From Azolla caroliniana (taxonomy: Eukaryota > Polypodiophyta): a DNA stretch of 64,000 bases. The translations under genes and the position numbers were made by a program. Positions within the stretch are counted from its first letter, which is position 1, and every line of letters starts with the position of its first letter. Shown here in pieces: positions 1-10,608 of this stretch. The stretch covers positions 13,144,001 to 13,208,000 of the forward strand of contig JBHGNT010000010.1 in the NCBI GenBank assembly GCA_043228905.1. The letters run 5' to 3'. A model generated the notes under the pieces. That model was not told where the DNA came from and ran no database searches. It worked only from the letters and a program-made list of their open reading frames with translations.

Positions 1-1790
1 TTCGGCACAGTAAACTCGAGCCGGATTCCCTTCGAGCGACAGTACTCCTGGAACTGCCCCCGGTATTCCCCTCCGTTATCCGCTCGTATCGCTTTCAGCT
101 TCTTGCCGGATTCCCTTTCCACTCTCGCGTGGAGTTCTTTGAAGACGGACAACACTTGGTCCTTTGTCTTCAACGGTGCCGTCCACAGCTTCCGGCTGTG
201 ATCATCAATGAATGTCACGAAGTACTGGGCTCCGCCATGTGACTTCGTTTCTACCTGACACACATCAGTGTGCACTAACTCCAATGGTGCGCTACGTCTC
301 GTCGGTGGCCTTGAGTGGAAGGAGGTTCGGTTTTGCTTACCGGCCAGGCAGTCGGTGCACTTCTCCAGGTGCACATGCTTCACTGGAATAAGGTTGTCTT
401 CTGCAAGCCTCTTCATCCCCTTCTCACTCATGTGGCACAGTCGCTTGTGCCACAGCTCACCGGCAGCGACGGCTGCCACGTTCAGCTCCTCCGGACATAG
501 CCGGGAATTCATCAGGTACAGAGTGTTGACCTTCCGGGCCCGAGCCACTATCAGGCTCCCCTTGCTGAACTTCATGACACCGTCCCGGATGCTACCCGTG
601 TAGCCTTCATCATCTAGCCTCCCGGCCGAGATCAGGTTCAATCGGACCTCCGGAACGTGTCGCACATTCTTCAGCAGCAGCTTGCATCCGGTTGATGTCA
701 TCAGCCACACGTCTCCTATGCCGGCAATCCGGCATGTGCCTTCATTTCCCATCCGGACACAGCCATGTTCACCGGCTGTGTAGGATGAGAAGTATTTCTT
801 CTCCGGGGTCAGGTGGAACGACGCTCCGGAATCGACCACCCAGGTCATCTCTTCACCGGCAAGGTTTAGCTCCGTCTCTTCGGTAATGAGCATTATCTCT
901 TCTTCACTTGCCGCGAATGCCGTCGTTCCTTTCCGGTCCTGCCCTCGCCGATCCGGACCTCTCCGGTCCGTGGCTCCCCGGTATGCACCGTTTCTCTCCG
1001 GTGACTTCTTCGAATCGGTGTCGTCGGCTCCGTTGTCCTTTCGGTAATGCCGACAGTTCTTCCGGAAGTGCCCCGGCTTCCCACAGTGGAAGCATGTTGG
1101 CCTTCCTCTTGACTGCGACCGGGTCCCCGACTTCTCCCGTCTTTGCGGACTCCGGTTCCACTGTCTTCCCCGATCCGATTCGGTAAACAGCATCTTCGGG
1201 TCGGAGGCCGGTTCCTTATCTCTCCGACGCGCTTCTTCATTCAGAATACTTGTCTTTACCGTTTGTAGGGACAAGTTATCTTCGGTGCAGGAGGTGCTGA
1301 GAGTCACCACCAAGTTCTCCCAGCTGTCCGGCAATGTACACATCAGGATGATGGCTTGCATTGCATCCTCCAACGGGAACTTGATCGCCGCAAGCTGATT
1401 CACGAATCCCATGAACGTGCTTACGTGTTCTACCATACTCTCGCCGTCCCGGTACTTGAGGTTCACTATCTTCCTCATCAGGGAGGTCCGGTTCAACGCA
1501 TTCTTCCTCTCATAGAGGCCCGACAGCTTCTTCCACATCTCATAGGCGTTCGTATCGTTCGCCACATGTTGCAGGACACTTACATCGACATATTGCCGGA
1601 TCGTCGCTACGGCTTTCCGGTTCAGGAGCTTCCACTCCGACTCAAGTACCCCTTTCGGTATTTCCGACCTGTCAATCGGTTCGTACAGGTCCCGAACAAT
1701 CAGAAGATCCTCCATCTTGATCTTCCAGTCGGCGTAATTCTGTGCATTCAGCACCATCATCATCGGCTGCCCGCTGCCGCCGCCTTCCAT
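1..1790 (-). CDS. Element A: gag-protease-integrase part of a Tork-type Ty1/copia polyprotein, cut by the window edge
   Basis: The reading frame starts at the ATG whose first base is 1790 (MEGGGSG...) and runs leftward off the window. Seen in order: a gag domain (about residues 1-200), a CCHC zinc knuckle near residue 231 (C-X2-C-X4-H-X4-C, CFHCGKPGHFRKNC), an aspartic protease motif WVVDSGASFH near residue 319, and the HHCC head and first part of the integrase core. It aligns base for base at a constant offset of 31,800 with the intact element K, without net indels, so the frame is almost certainly open; I checked only parts codon by codon. Gag packages element RNA, protease cleaves the polyprotein and integrase inserts the cDNA. 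Similarity of the integrase core to Tnt1-like elements supports the Tork lineage; the RT half lies outside the window. Confidence 0.9.
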   Translation of the reverse strand, partial: MEGGGSGQPMMMVLNAQNYADWKIKMEDLLIVRDLYEPIDRSEIPKGVLESEWKLLNRKAVATIRQYVDVSVLQHVANDTNAYEMWKKLSGLYERKNALNRTSLMRKIVNLKYRDGESMVEHVSTFMGFVNQLAAIKFPLEDAMQAIILMCTLPDSWENLVVTLSTSCTEDNLSLQTVKTSILNEEARRRDKEPASDPKMLFTESDRGRQWNRSPQRREKSGTRSQSRGRPTCFHCGKPGHFRKNCRHYRKDNGADDTDSKKSPERNGAYRGATDRRGPDRRGQDRKGTTAFAASEEEIMLITEETELNLAGEEMTWVVDSGASFHLTPEKKYFSSYTAGEHGCVRMGNEGTCRIAGIGDVWLMTSTGCKLLLKNVRHVPEVRLNLISAGRLDDEGYTGSIRDGVMKFSKGSLIVARARKVNTLYLMNSRLCPEELNVAAVAAGELWHKRLCHMSEKGMKRLAEDNLIPVKHVHLEKCTDCLAGKQNRTSFHSRPPTRRSAPLELVHTDVCQVETKSHGGAQYFVTFIDDHSRKLWTAPLKTKDQVLSVFKELHARVERESGKKLKAIRADNGGEYRGQFQEYCRSKGIRLEFTVP

Positions 1791-1806
1791 TTTCTGTGTT
1801 ACCGTC

Positions 1807-1818
1807 GCTCTGATACCA
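1807..1818 (-). other. Primer-binding site of element A
   Basis: On the minus strand this reads TGGTATCAGAGC, the standard plant copia site complementary to the 3' end of initiator methionine tRNA. It lies three bases inside the LTR, as in K and J. Confidence 0.92.
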
Positions 1819-1821
1819 GTT

Positions 1822-2490
1822 TGTTGAAATTCCGTGCTCGGCCACAACCGAGGAACAGGATCGATTCGCAGAAAACGGGAAATACAAGAATGCACGAAGA
1901 ACAACAGAGAGAAGAGCACACAGGATGTTTACGTGGAAAACCCTAAATGGGAAAAAACCACGGGAGTCCTCTAACTCCAACTATCACTATACACAGAGAT
2001 GTACAATGGTGAGGCTACAAGGCAACAACCTTGAGCTCGCTGTCCTCGCCACAGGCGGCGGTATTACACAGAGGCGTCGACCTCTTCCTTCCCCTTTCTC
2101 TCTCTCACTCTCGCTCGGCTGCTCTCACTTTGCTCCCTCTTCGTGGAAAACAGAAAATGAGCAACAACATAAACTGTTTGCCCTAAGTCATATTTATACT
2201 TATATGACTTTCGGGCTATTTACAAATATAGCCTCAAGGGCTCTTGGCAAACATATTCACAAATATGTCCCCGCATCCGGATCTCCCTCCGGGTACATTC
2301 AGCATCCGGCTCCGTAGCCGGGGTATTCATCATCCGGCTCCGTAGCCGGAGTCTTCAGCATCCGGCTCGTAGCCGGGTCTTCATCCGGCTTCATGCCGGG
2401 TACCCTTCATCCTCCGGTTCCGTAACCGCAACCGGGCTTGCCGTCATTCGTATCCGGACATCCCATCCGGAGGGACCGTAAATCCCAACA
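1822..2490 (-). repeat. 5' LTR of element A (669 bp)
   Basis: The LTR is bounded by TGTTG at the left and TCCCAACA at the right, i.e. TG...CA ends. In element orientation, U3 (right) carries a CCGGCTCCGTAGCCGG-type minisatellite (about 2296-2440), then a TATA-like box TATAAATA (2191-2198 on the minus strand) inside an inverted repeat GTCATAT-N8-ATATGAC, then a CT-rich leader region. The partner LTR lies outside the window, so no target-site duplication can be tested. Confidence 0.88.
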
Positions 2491-3690
2491 TAATTATCTA
2501 ATGTGACTCCATTAATCTTCAATTCATTACCTGCAATTTGGATATATATTGTAGGAAATTATCTCTTTATTCACCCATTTTAGTTTTTGATGTTCTTGAA
2601 AATGTTAATTCTTTGGAAGACATGCATATTGGATGGGCTTAATTAGGGATTCCTCTCCCTAATTTAGTGACTTTTTCTTGTCAAAATGCTTCAAGTCCTA
2701 TTAATTAACTGATTTCCATTCATAATAGAGGAGAAATTGCTTCTAAACTTAGATGTAAGTAAGGAGGAATTTCCTTTCTTTCCATTGATCTTGTATGATT
2801 AAGCAGTAAATTGGACTAAATTAGGAAGAAATAATCTCTTCTTTCTCCCTCATTTAGTCACAATTATTCGGTTAGAAAGCCTAAATAAAATTCTTTAATC
2901 ATTGGATAGATCACTTCTTCCTTCTCCTCAATCTATGGAAAGGAGTTATTGCAGAAAATTGCTTCTTTATATCTCCCTACACTCGTTTTCTGTTGAAATA
3001 TTGCAAAACTTGGAGGCATAAGTAGTTTCTTAGTTCTCCCTAGTTTAGTCTTCTTTGTTTCATCGAAGAATAAGCTTTATGGTCAATTGATTTAATGTGT
3101 TCTATATACCACACTCTTACTCTCTTCTCAAGAATTCTTCAATGATTATTAATTTGATAAAAGCTAATTATCGGTGATTCGGTAGAGATGTTAAATCACC
3201 GCCACGATGCCATCCAAGATTGTTTGGAGTTTTTCCTATTGAATTCATCAAAACACAAATTCCATTAATTTATATGCATAAATAGACAATTGTATAATTC
3301 AACATGTTACATGTATGGTTTGGTTATATGTGTGTATATCCCTTCTTTAATATAACAATGTTGGTGGCAAATAGAGACATTGATAGGTTGTGGTGGCTTA
3401 TCAAAGAATAGTCTCTTCATTCAAGAGCACGCCTATATCACAGGTAAAAGTTCCATATGATGCTCTTTATAATTCATTTCTAATGAATAATAATTTTTTC
3501 CTCTTAATAGGGATGGAATGCCATTTGCTTAGGTAGCTAGCTTCCATTCAAATTTGTCATTTGGTTATGCTTATCATTCAAACAATCTCTTCCTACATTG
3601 TTACATCACACGATTTCCTTATTCACATATTTAACATTGTGAATTCATGAATCTAGGAAAATATAAAAGACAACTTCGAATCTCTAGAAC
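2491..3690 (+). other. AT-rich non-coding stretch, probably the 5' part of the hAT transposon
   Basis: I see no supportable gene in these 1.2 kb. The stretch is AT-rich and lies between the end of LTR A and the first recognisable transposase exon. The simplest reading is that element A inserted into the 5' region of the hAT element, so the left terminal inverted repeat lies outside the window. Untranslated leader and short exons may be hidden here. Confidence 0.45.
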
Positions 3691-6392
3691 TTGTCATACT
3701 CAATCAACTATGCCACGCAAGGAAGCCCCTTATGGGATAAATATTGTGTGAATAGACAAGCTGGGAAGTCATTTGGGAACTATTATTGGGATTGTAGATT
3801 ATGTGGTTTTCATGGGTCTGGGACACTAACACGTTTAGTTGCTCACCTTGCTGGAATTAAAGGTGAAGGTATAGACAAGTGTGTGCAAGTAACTCTAGAG
3901 GCATATCAAGAGGCTATGGCAGTAGCACAAGAAAGTGAATTGACTCGCAAGAAGTTAAAACGCATTAAAGAAGTGGAAGCCATGGAACAACAAATTGAGC
4001 TTCAAGAAGGCATTGTGGATTCAATGGTTGATTCAATCTTCCAATCACAACCTTCAATGGCTAGCATAAGTGCCTCATCTAAGAAGGATTCAATAGACCA
4101 AATTCCTATTGATATTGAAGATACAGAAGGTTCAAGAAGAAAAGGTCTCACTCAAAGCACGATAAGGAGAGGATCAAATGTTGCTATGTTGATCAAGAAA
4201 GACCATGCAAACACAATGTTGGTTAGATGCATTGTGGAAGGTAATCTATCTTTTAATCTTTTGAAAATGTCATGTTGGAGGAACATGTTGTTAGCTTTCT
4301 CTGATATTGGGGAAAAGTATAGTGGTATTAACTACAATGATTTAAGAGCTAAATATTTAAAGAAAGAGCATTTGAATGTGCAACACAAAGCGGAAAATGT
4401 GAAAGCCCTTTGGCCAAAATATGGAGTTACCATACTTTCAGATGGATGGATTGACACTAGAAAGCGAGCACTTGTGAATAGTTTGGTCTCATGTTGTTAT
4501 GGCACTATGTACCTTAAAACTATTGATTGTAGTGGTGTTTCTACAAGGGTCGACGGTCCATGGTTGGCTGAAATGCTATCAACTGTAATAAATGAAGTAA
4601 AAGTAGAAAATGTGGTGCAAATTGTCACTGGCAATCATCTAATTGTGTTAGCATGGGTCACATTCTAGAGACTAAATTCCCAAACCTTGTATGGACTCCT
4701 TGTGCATCACATTGTTTAGATTTATTGCTAGAGGGTTTGTGGGTTGTTACTAGAGGGAAGTTGTCTTGGGTTCGTGGAGTGCACAAGAGACCAAATTATG
4801 TGGTTAGACTATTCCCCAAGAAAAGGAATGCACAAAATTTTTTCAGCAACAATTCATCTCTTGTTCTCCTTAGGCCAAGTGCCACTTGATTTGGCTATAT
4901 CCTTATTGTCCTTGAGAGGCTGGCAAGAGTTTGGAGAGCCCTAGAACAAATTGTGGTTAGTAACTATTGGGAGGATTGGAGTGACTCCAAAAAGCCAGAT
5001 GTTGTCAAGGTGAAGTCCATTGTGCAAGATAGCTCTACTTTGCCTTCAATTATGATTGTAATTTCGATTATGCGTCCATTGTTTTCTGTTTTGCGGCTAA
5101 CTAATCGTGAAGGATCTACAATGGGCTTGCTTTATGAGTTCATGAGGAGGGCTAGAGACACATTGGAACGAGGAGCAAGAGAAGACACATTACACAAGGA
5201 CATGTAATATGTTTCTATTCTAATATTATTATTTCTATGTACTATGTAGTATGTACAATTGCTGTTTATTGCATCTTTTTTCATTTCTTTGAATCATTGT
5301 TGTTGTCTATATTATGCATATTTCGGTAACTAATTTCCAGTTTTGATTTAAGTTTGTCAAATGTTAATGCAGATATAAAGAGGTTTTGGAATGTTTTGAT
5401 TGTCATTGGTATGGCTTGCATATATTCAAAAAGTATATTCTATAGATGAATGTGAAATCTTGCAAGATCAATTTGACATGTATAGAAATGGTGTGGGCCG
5501 ATTTAGCAATGAGCTATCAAAGTCACACATTGCAAAATGTAAACCTGTTTCATGGTGGGAAAGATATGGAGACAATGTGCCCTTACTACAGTCATTAGCT
5601 TGTAGAGTATTGTCTCAGGTATTGTAGCTCATTTTTTTATTAATGTTTCAATTTTATTAATCTTCTACAATGACATGTATTGTTTGCTTAATACTTTGTG
5701 TCATAAGATTGCTCTTCTGGAGTTGCTGAAAGAAATTGGAATGCACATGCATTGGCACATACAAAAAGGCGGAACCGTTTGAAGGTGAAACAAGTCGAGA
5801 GATTAGTATATGTTAGAGAAAACTTAAGGCTTGTTCGAAGCTTTCAAACTCATGCAGGTCTTCCAATGCAGGTTTACATCTTTCTTACTCATGTTTGACA
5901 CTTGAAAGTTGATGTTTAGAAAATCATTTGTAGGTTAATTAACGAACCTTGTTAATTGGTAAATATTATTTGATTTAGGTAAATCCTGATGAGATAGACA
6001 TTGACAAGATTGCTGAAATGCCTCCATCAACAACCAATATTGATACTCAAGTCACACAAGCATATTTTGAGGAAGCAGAGGCTATGCATATTGGTCGGGT
6101 TACTCGAAGTAGATCTAAGTTTGCCAATATGATAGTGGATGAAGGATTGGTGGGATCAAGTTCTAGCACTATTAGAAGAGTTTGCGCGAGAGTTGCAAGT
6201 ACAAGAAGGGTAAATAATCAACAAACTACAATTGAGGCTTGCAATGCTGAATATGGAAATGATGATGGAGATCAAGAGGATGAAGACATTGCCAATGCCA
6301 TAGTTGATTCATCTTTTGATAGTGATTATGTGGACAACTATGATGATACAACAATGGAATCTTCTAATGATGATGTTGAAGAAGAAACATAA
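3691..6392 (+). pseudogene. hAT-superfamily transposase (BED finger, DUF659, hAT dimerisation region), decayed
   Basis: A BED-type zinc finger (CRLC...H...C) lies at about 3720-3890, followed by a charged linker. A DUF659-like core containing LWPKYGVTILSDGWID starts near 4410 and continues past a frameshift near 4628 into NLVWTPCASHCLDLLLE (about 4683-4733). Further exon-like pieces at 4953-5207 and 5400-5627 lead to the dimerisation segment (ERYGDNVPLLQSLACRVLS, then a block around AERNWNAHALAHTKRR near 5730-5780). A good intron candidate with GT..AG ends spans 5872-5978. The C-terminal exon (5979-6392) ends in a very acidic tail and TAA. Such proteins cut and paste hAT DNA transposons. Frameshifts and weak splice joins argue that this copy is inactive. 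No authentic start codon is visible; the first open segment begins without an ATG. Confidence 0.85.
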
Positions 6393-6875
6393 TCGAAAAT
6401 TGCATGGATTGTTGGTTTTTACATATTTATTTGAATTTAAGAACCAATAACTATGAATATGAAGAAAGTTTTAAATTTTAATAGTTTTTTTATTACTTTA
6501 TTCATTTTCTATGAGGATTGAAATAATATGTGTTTTGATTCAAACTTCAATTATGTTCTTGATTCTTGAATCTCCACTTTCATTTTAAAATATGTATACC
6601 ACATGTATTGAAACATAGATAGTGTTATCCATGGGAAATAAAGATAATTTGTATTTACTATATAGTAAATACTATTCAAATCCCAGTATCTTTGCATTCA
6701 ACATCACGGGTGTTAAAGTATTCAACGTATTCAAAACGTATTTAATGTACTCAACATACTCAACGTATTTTAGCTTTAAATACGTATTCTAAGAACTTAT
6801 AAAAATAATTTAGAATACTTATAAAATACGTAACATACGTATTGATCGCGTATGGTATGCTACCCATGTTACAAC
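6393..6875 (+). repeat. 3' untranslated and subterminal region of the hAT element, with ACGTAT repeats
   Basis: Downstream of the transposase stop the DNA is AT-rich and carries repeated ACGTAT/ACGTA motifs at about 6725-6840 in both orientations. The right border with copia gag D falls near 6870-6880, where the gag frame (...FVMRHRAN) stops matching its relatives. The terminal sequence looks like CATGGTTGTAACATGGG on the minus strand. The other terminus is missing, so the inverted repeat and 8-bp duplication expected for hAT cannot be verified. Confidence 0.5.
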
Positions 6876-7810
6876 CATGGTTCGCTCTATGTCTCATTAC
6901 GAATAGTCCACCATAGTCGTCATATTCGGAGTTGGTGGCGTAGTTTGTGAGTTGGTGGCTTGTGGAAGCTGACTCATGCTTCTTTTTCGGCACTCATCTT
7001 CGCGATGGCCGATCTTCCCACAATAGTTGCAAGTAAGTGGCATGGTTTTCCAACCTTGTTCAACATGGAAGCTCCCCCTTCTTCAAAAGGTTCCTCGATG
7101 GCTTCCGTCTTCATGTCGAAGGTTTGAGTTCCCTTCGTGAGATGGGCCGAACGACCTCTTCTACCACTGCGACCTCATCCTCGGCCACCATCCGAATTCG
7201 AAAAGAACATTTATCCTTTCGACGTCTTAGTCTTGGTTTAGATGTGGTTCTCTTCAACCAATAACATTGAATGAAGGTCGAAGAACAAAAGAGGGTTTTC
7301 TCTCACCAAGATTGTCGTCCTTATCGGATTGAACCGTTGTGCGAGGCCGCCCAAACACACTTGCACCATTTCGTTCTCTTTAATGTTTATGTTGATGGAG
7401 CTAAGTGAGTCGCAAATGCTCTTGATCTTGGCGGTGTAGTCCGACATAGACATATCTTTTTGTTGAATGTTGTTCAACTCTTGCCTGAGTTGAAGCTTGT
7501 GTGCGGTCGTGTTGGCAACAAAGATTTTCTTCAAGTTCTCCCATACTTCTTTAGGCGTCTTGGCGTCTCGAATGTGGCTAAGCATGTGGTCATGGAAACA
7601 TGTTGCCAAGTAATACATTACCCGACTTGCTCCTTGCTCCCATGTTGGGTAGTTGGCGTTTGTGATGTTGACTTTATTTTCGAGTGCGTCGTTTATGTAG
7701 CTCCAATACCCTTGGCTGATTAGGTATTGGTTCATCTTGTAATCCCAAGATGAAAAATTGTTGTAGTCTAACTTCTCACTAGGGTGCGAGCTACCCATTT
7801 GTGTGTTCAT
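6876..7810 (-). pseudogene. Element D: copia gag and zinc knuckle, interrupted by the hAT element
   Basis: Reading leftward from the ATG at 7810, a good 190-codon open stretch encodes a copia gag (MGSSHPSEKLDYNNFSSW, later HIRDAKTPKEVWENLKKIF and DYTAKIKSICDSL). After a stop near 7238 the frame decays, but a CCHC knuckle CNYCGKIGHREDEC is readable at about 6990-7030. The last recognisable residues, FVMRHRAN, match the segment just before the protease in E and H. The protease onward is absent here, so the hAT element separated it. It belongs to the same broad family as C, E, G, H and P, not to the Tork set. Confidence 0.82.
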
Positions 7811-8000
7811 GTTGATGTAGTGTCTTCCTTTTTGACATTCCTACCTTTGGTCATGTACACGAGCTACATAGCAGCACTATAGTAACGGATAGCCGGATTT
7901 GTCATAGGCGTCTTGAACACACAATCACTACGAGTTGGGTGGGATTCGTGGATATGCTAAACCATATGCTCTTAAACCATGTTAATAGTTAGGTAATTAA
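7811..8000 (-). other. Element D leader, decayed PBS and about 21 bp of LTR end
   Basis: On the minus strand, a degenerate primer-binding site TGGTTTAAGAGC (7968-7979; consensus TGGTATCAGAGC) is followed by a leader up to the gag ATG at 7810. To the right, TGTTAATAGTTAGG (from 7980) looks like the last 20 or so bases of an LTR, after which plus-strand copia coding sequence of element C begins at 8001. The LTR is thus truncated at a junction between two oppositely oriented copia fragments. Confidence 0.6.
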
Positions 8001-10093
8001 GTGCATTCTCGTTGGCTACTTAGATGAGCAAAAGGGTTATAAGTGTTATAACCCCCAAATGAAAGAGGTTTGAGTAAGCCGAGATGTCGTTTTCGACGAG
8101 TCAGCTTCGTGGTACTTGCCTCAATCTACAACCCCCATCCACTCCATTCCAAATTCTGAGGATGAGGCTAGTGAGGCCGAGTTGCTCCTGAATGAGGAGG
8201 CAATCGGAGCTCTGGAAGAGAGCCCGCTTTCATTTCGACTAATTGGGCCGAATGAGCGACTGAGTTGAACGGACCAATCGGAAGTTGAGTCGGCAAGTAG
8301 TGGAGACTCGGTCGTGCAGTCCCCATGCCGGAAATGGAGGAGACGGTTTACGTGCAAGGAGAAGGGGAAGATGAAGATGCCATAGTATGGCACAGAGGCC
8401 GAAATATCAGATCGAAGCGAATCCGACACGGTCGAATGCAAAGAGGGACCTCCGAAACGAGGTTGAAATCGGCCAAGAAGGCCAAGAAATTGGCAAACCA
8501 AGGATTGCGTTGATCCACCCACCAAATGAATCCCGTAATTCGGTACAGATACAACAAGTATATGATGCATCATTATGCATATATGGCGAAGGTGGCAGAT
8601 GTGCGTGAGCTGGAGAGCTACGCAAAAGCGGCGGAGGATGCAAATTGGTGTGCCACGATAGAAGAAGAGATGCGAGCATTAACAGAGAACGAGATTTGGA
8701 ACTTGGTTAGATGCAGGTGGGTGTACAAGGTCAAGTACAACACCGACGGCTCGATCAACTGCTATAAGGCCCGATTGATGGCCAAGTGTTATGCACAGAA
8801 ACATGGCATCGATTACGATGAGACCTTTGCACCGGTCGCGAAGATGACAACCATCCATGTATTGCTTGTGGTAGCTGCGGCAAAGGGGTGGCATTTACAT
8901 CAGATGGATGTAAAGAACGCATTCCTGCAAGGTGATCTTGAGGAACAAGTGTACATGGTACAACCCCGTATTTCTATCCGAACGGAACACCTCGATGGTT
9001 TGTTGATTGAAGAAGTCACAATACGAACTCAAGCAAGCCCCGCACACCTGGAATGCGAAGATCATGCAACGCTTGCACCGGATGGGGTTTGCTCCGTCGG
9101 AATCAGACTCTTCATTGTTCATTCGGCCGAGTCGGACCAGACCGATTACCATTCTATTATATGTCGATGATCTAGTCATCACCAGTGCCGACCTCAGAGA
9201 AATCGGCCATGTAAAGTCTTAGCTTGCGGTATTGTTCGAAATGAAGGATTTGGGGGAGCTTCATTACTTCCTCGGGATCGAAGTGATCCGAACCCCCGAA
9301 GGCATATTGATTAGCCAACGCCGCTATGTGTTGAATATGCTCTTCAAGTTCGGGATGACGGATTGCAAATCCGTCTCAACCCCTCTGGACAGAAACGTGA
9401 AGCTTCGCCAATGTTCGGGAAAGGTGTGTGACCCGACATGGTTACGAAAAATGATCTAAAGCCTCATCTACTTGACGATCACTCAGTCGGACCTCAGTTA
9501 CCCGGTCTGCTTGATCAGTCAATTCATGTCGCAGCCAAAGGCCAAACACCTTCAATGCGTGCAAAGGATATTGCGATATGTCAGCAACACTAAGGATAGG
9601 GCGTTGCTATATTGGGTAGGGGTAGCCGAAGAGTTAGTCGGCTACACAGATGCCGATTGGGCTGGAAATGTTGGCGATCGCAGGTTAACTTTTGGATTCA
9701 CGTTTTCATTGAGAAGCGTTGTGATCACTTAGAGCAGCAAAAAACAACCAACAATGGCACTCTTGAGCACTGAGGCTGAGTATCAAGGGGCGGTTGTCGC
9801 TACATGTGAAGCCATTTGGCTAAAAAGGCTATTAAAGGATCTGCAGGTGGAGGTGTCTGAACCAACAATGATATACTGTGACAACGTCAGTAGTATCCAA
9901 CTCGCAAAGAACCCTGTCTTGCACGCTTGGATAAAGCACATTGAGGTGCACTATCATTTTGTCCGCGAGCGAGTCCCCTTCGGTAAAGTCGAACTTGTGT
10001 ATGTTCCAACTAATCGGCAAGTGGACGATATCTTCATCAAACCTCTTGGCCTAGAGAAGTTGCGACATTTTTCGAGTATGCTTGGGTTACAAC
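8001..10093 (+). pseudogene. Element C: copia linker, reverse transcriptase and RNase H (3' half of pol)
   Basis: The fragment starts abruptly at the integrase-RT linker (CILVGYLDEQKGYKCYNP). RT follows from about 8526 ([44 protein letters not shown]) with a frame change near 9000-9010, then [10 protein letters not shown] (Y-V-D-D, about 9150-9180). RNase H includes YTDADWAG, STEAEYQGA, YCDNVSSIQLAKN and HIEVHYHFVRE. Stops near 9222, 9457 and 9730 break the frame. The RNase H end is interrupted at 10093 by gypsy element Q and resumes at 20513. The 5' half (LTR, gag, protease, integrase) is absent to the left. Confidence 0.9.
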
Positions 10094-10556
10094 TATTATC
10101 GCTAGGGCCGGACAATGGCCTAACACAGGGTGTCCCTTTGAGACACTTCACCAAAGGGGTGTTGCGGTGAGATAAAGTTAGACCGACTATTAATGAAACC
10201 CAAATTGGTTACTAAGCGGCAAGATCATTAGTCACAATACACGCGTAAGATAAATTACACTTAGCACAGAACGGTAATTAACAATGATTATGATACAGAA
10301 CAACAACACTCTATTAATTATCCGCTAATGATTACAATCTAACCGGGCCCTTTTATAGGTCTCCGGCTCTAGGTACAAACCGAGTCCAATCGGCAACCGG
10401 CTACGAACCGGTCCGGATCCGGATCGGCATACCGATTCCGGGTCCATCCGTTCGCTTCTGAAAATCATAATAATTCTATATTACATATATAATCAGCTCC
10501 CGGTTATTAATTATCCCCTTCTTCCATTCTAGACTTTCCTTGACGGTAGGTTAACA
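10094..10556 (-). repeat. 3' LTR of element Q
   Basis: Starts TATTATCGCTAGG (TG in the partner LTR) and ends GGTTAACA. It matches 19359-20512 once the nested 690-bp insertion there is removed. It contains a TATA-like CTATAAAAGGGCCC on the minus strand (+ strand ttttatagg near 10352). No clear polypurine tract sits directly inside it, which leaves the inner border somewhat uncertain. Confidence 0.75.
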
Positions 10557-10608
10557 CATGGCATGCCCGTGGGACACTACCTTCTACGTCAAATCCCACA
10601 ATCCGGCT

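Noticed and set aside
2491-3690. Host gene promoter or exon upstream of the transposase
   Set aside because: No splice-consistent coding segment or recognisable motif was found; the AT-rich sequence fits hAT non-coding DNA.
8348-8679. Short overlapping open frames on both strands near the C linker
   Set aside because: No family resemblance; they overlap decayed copia linker sequence.
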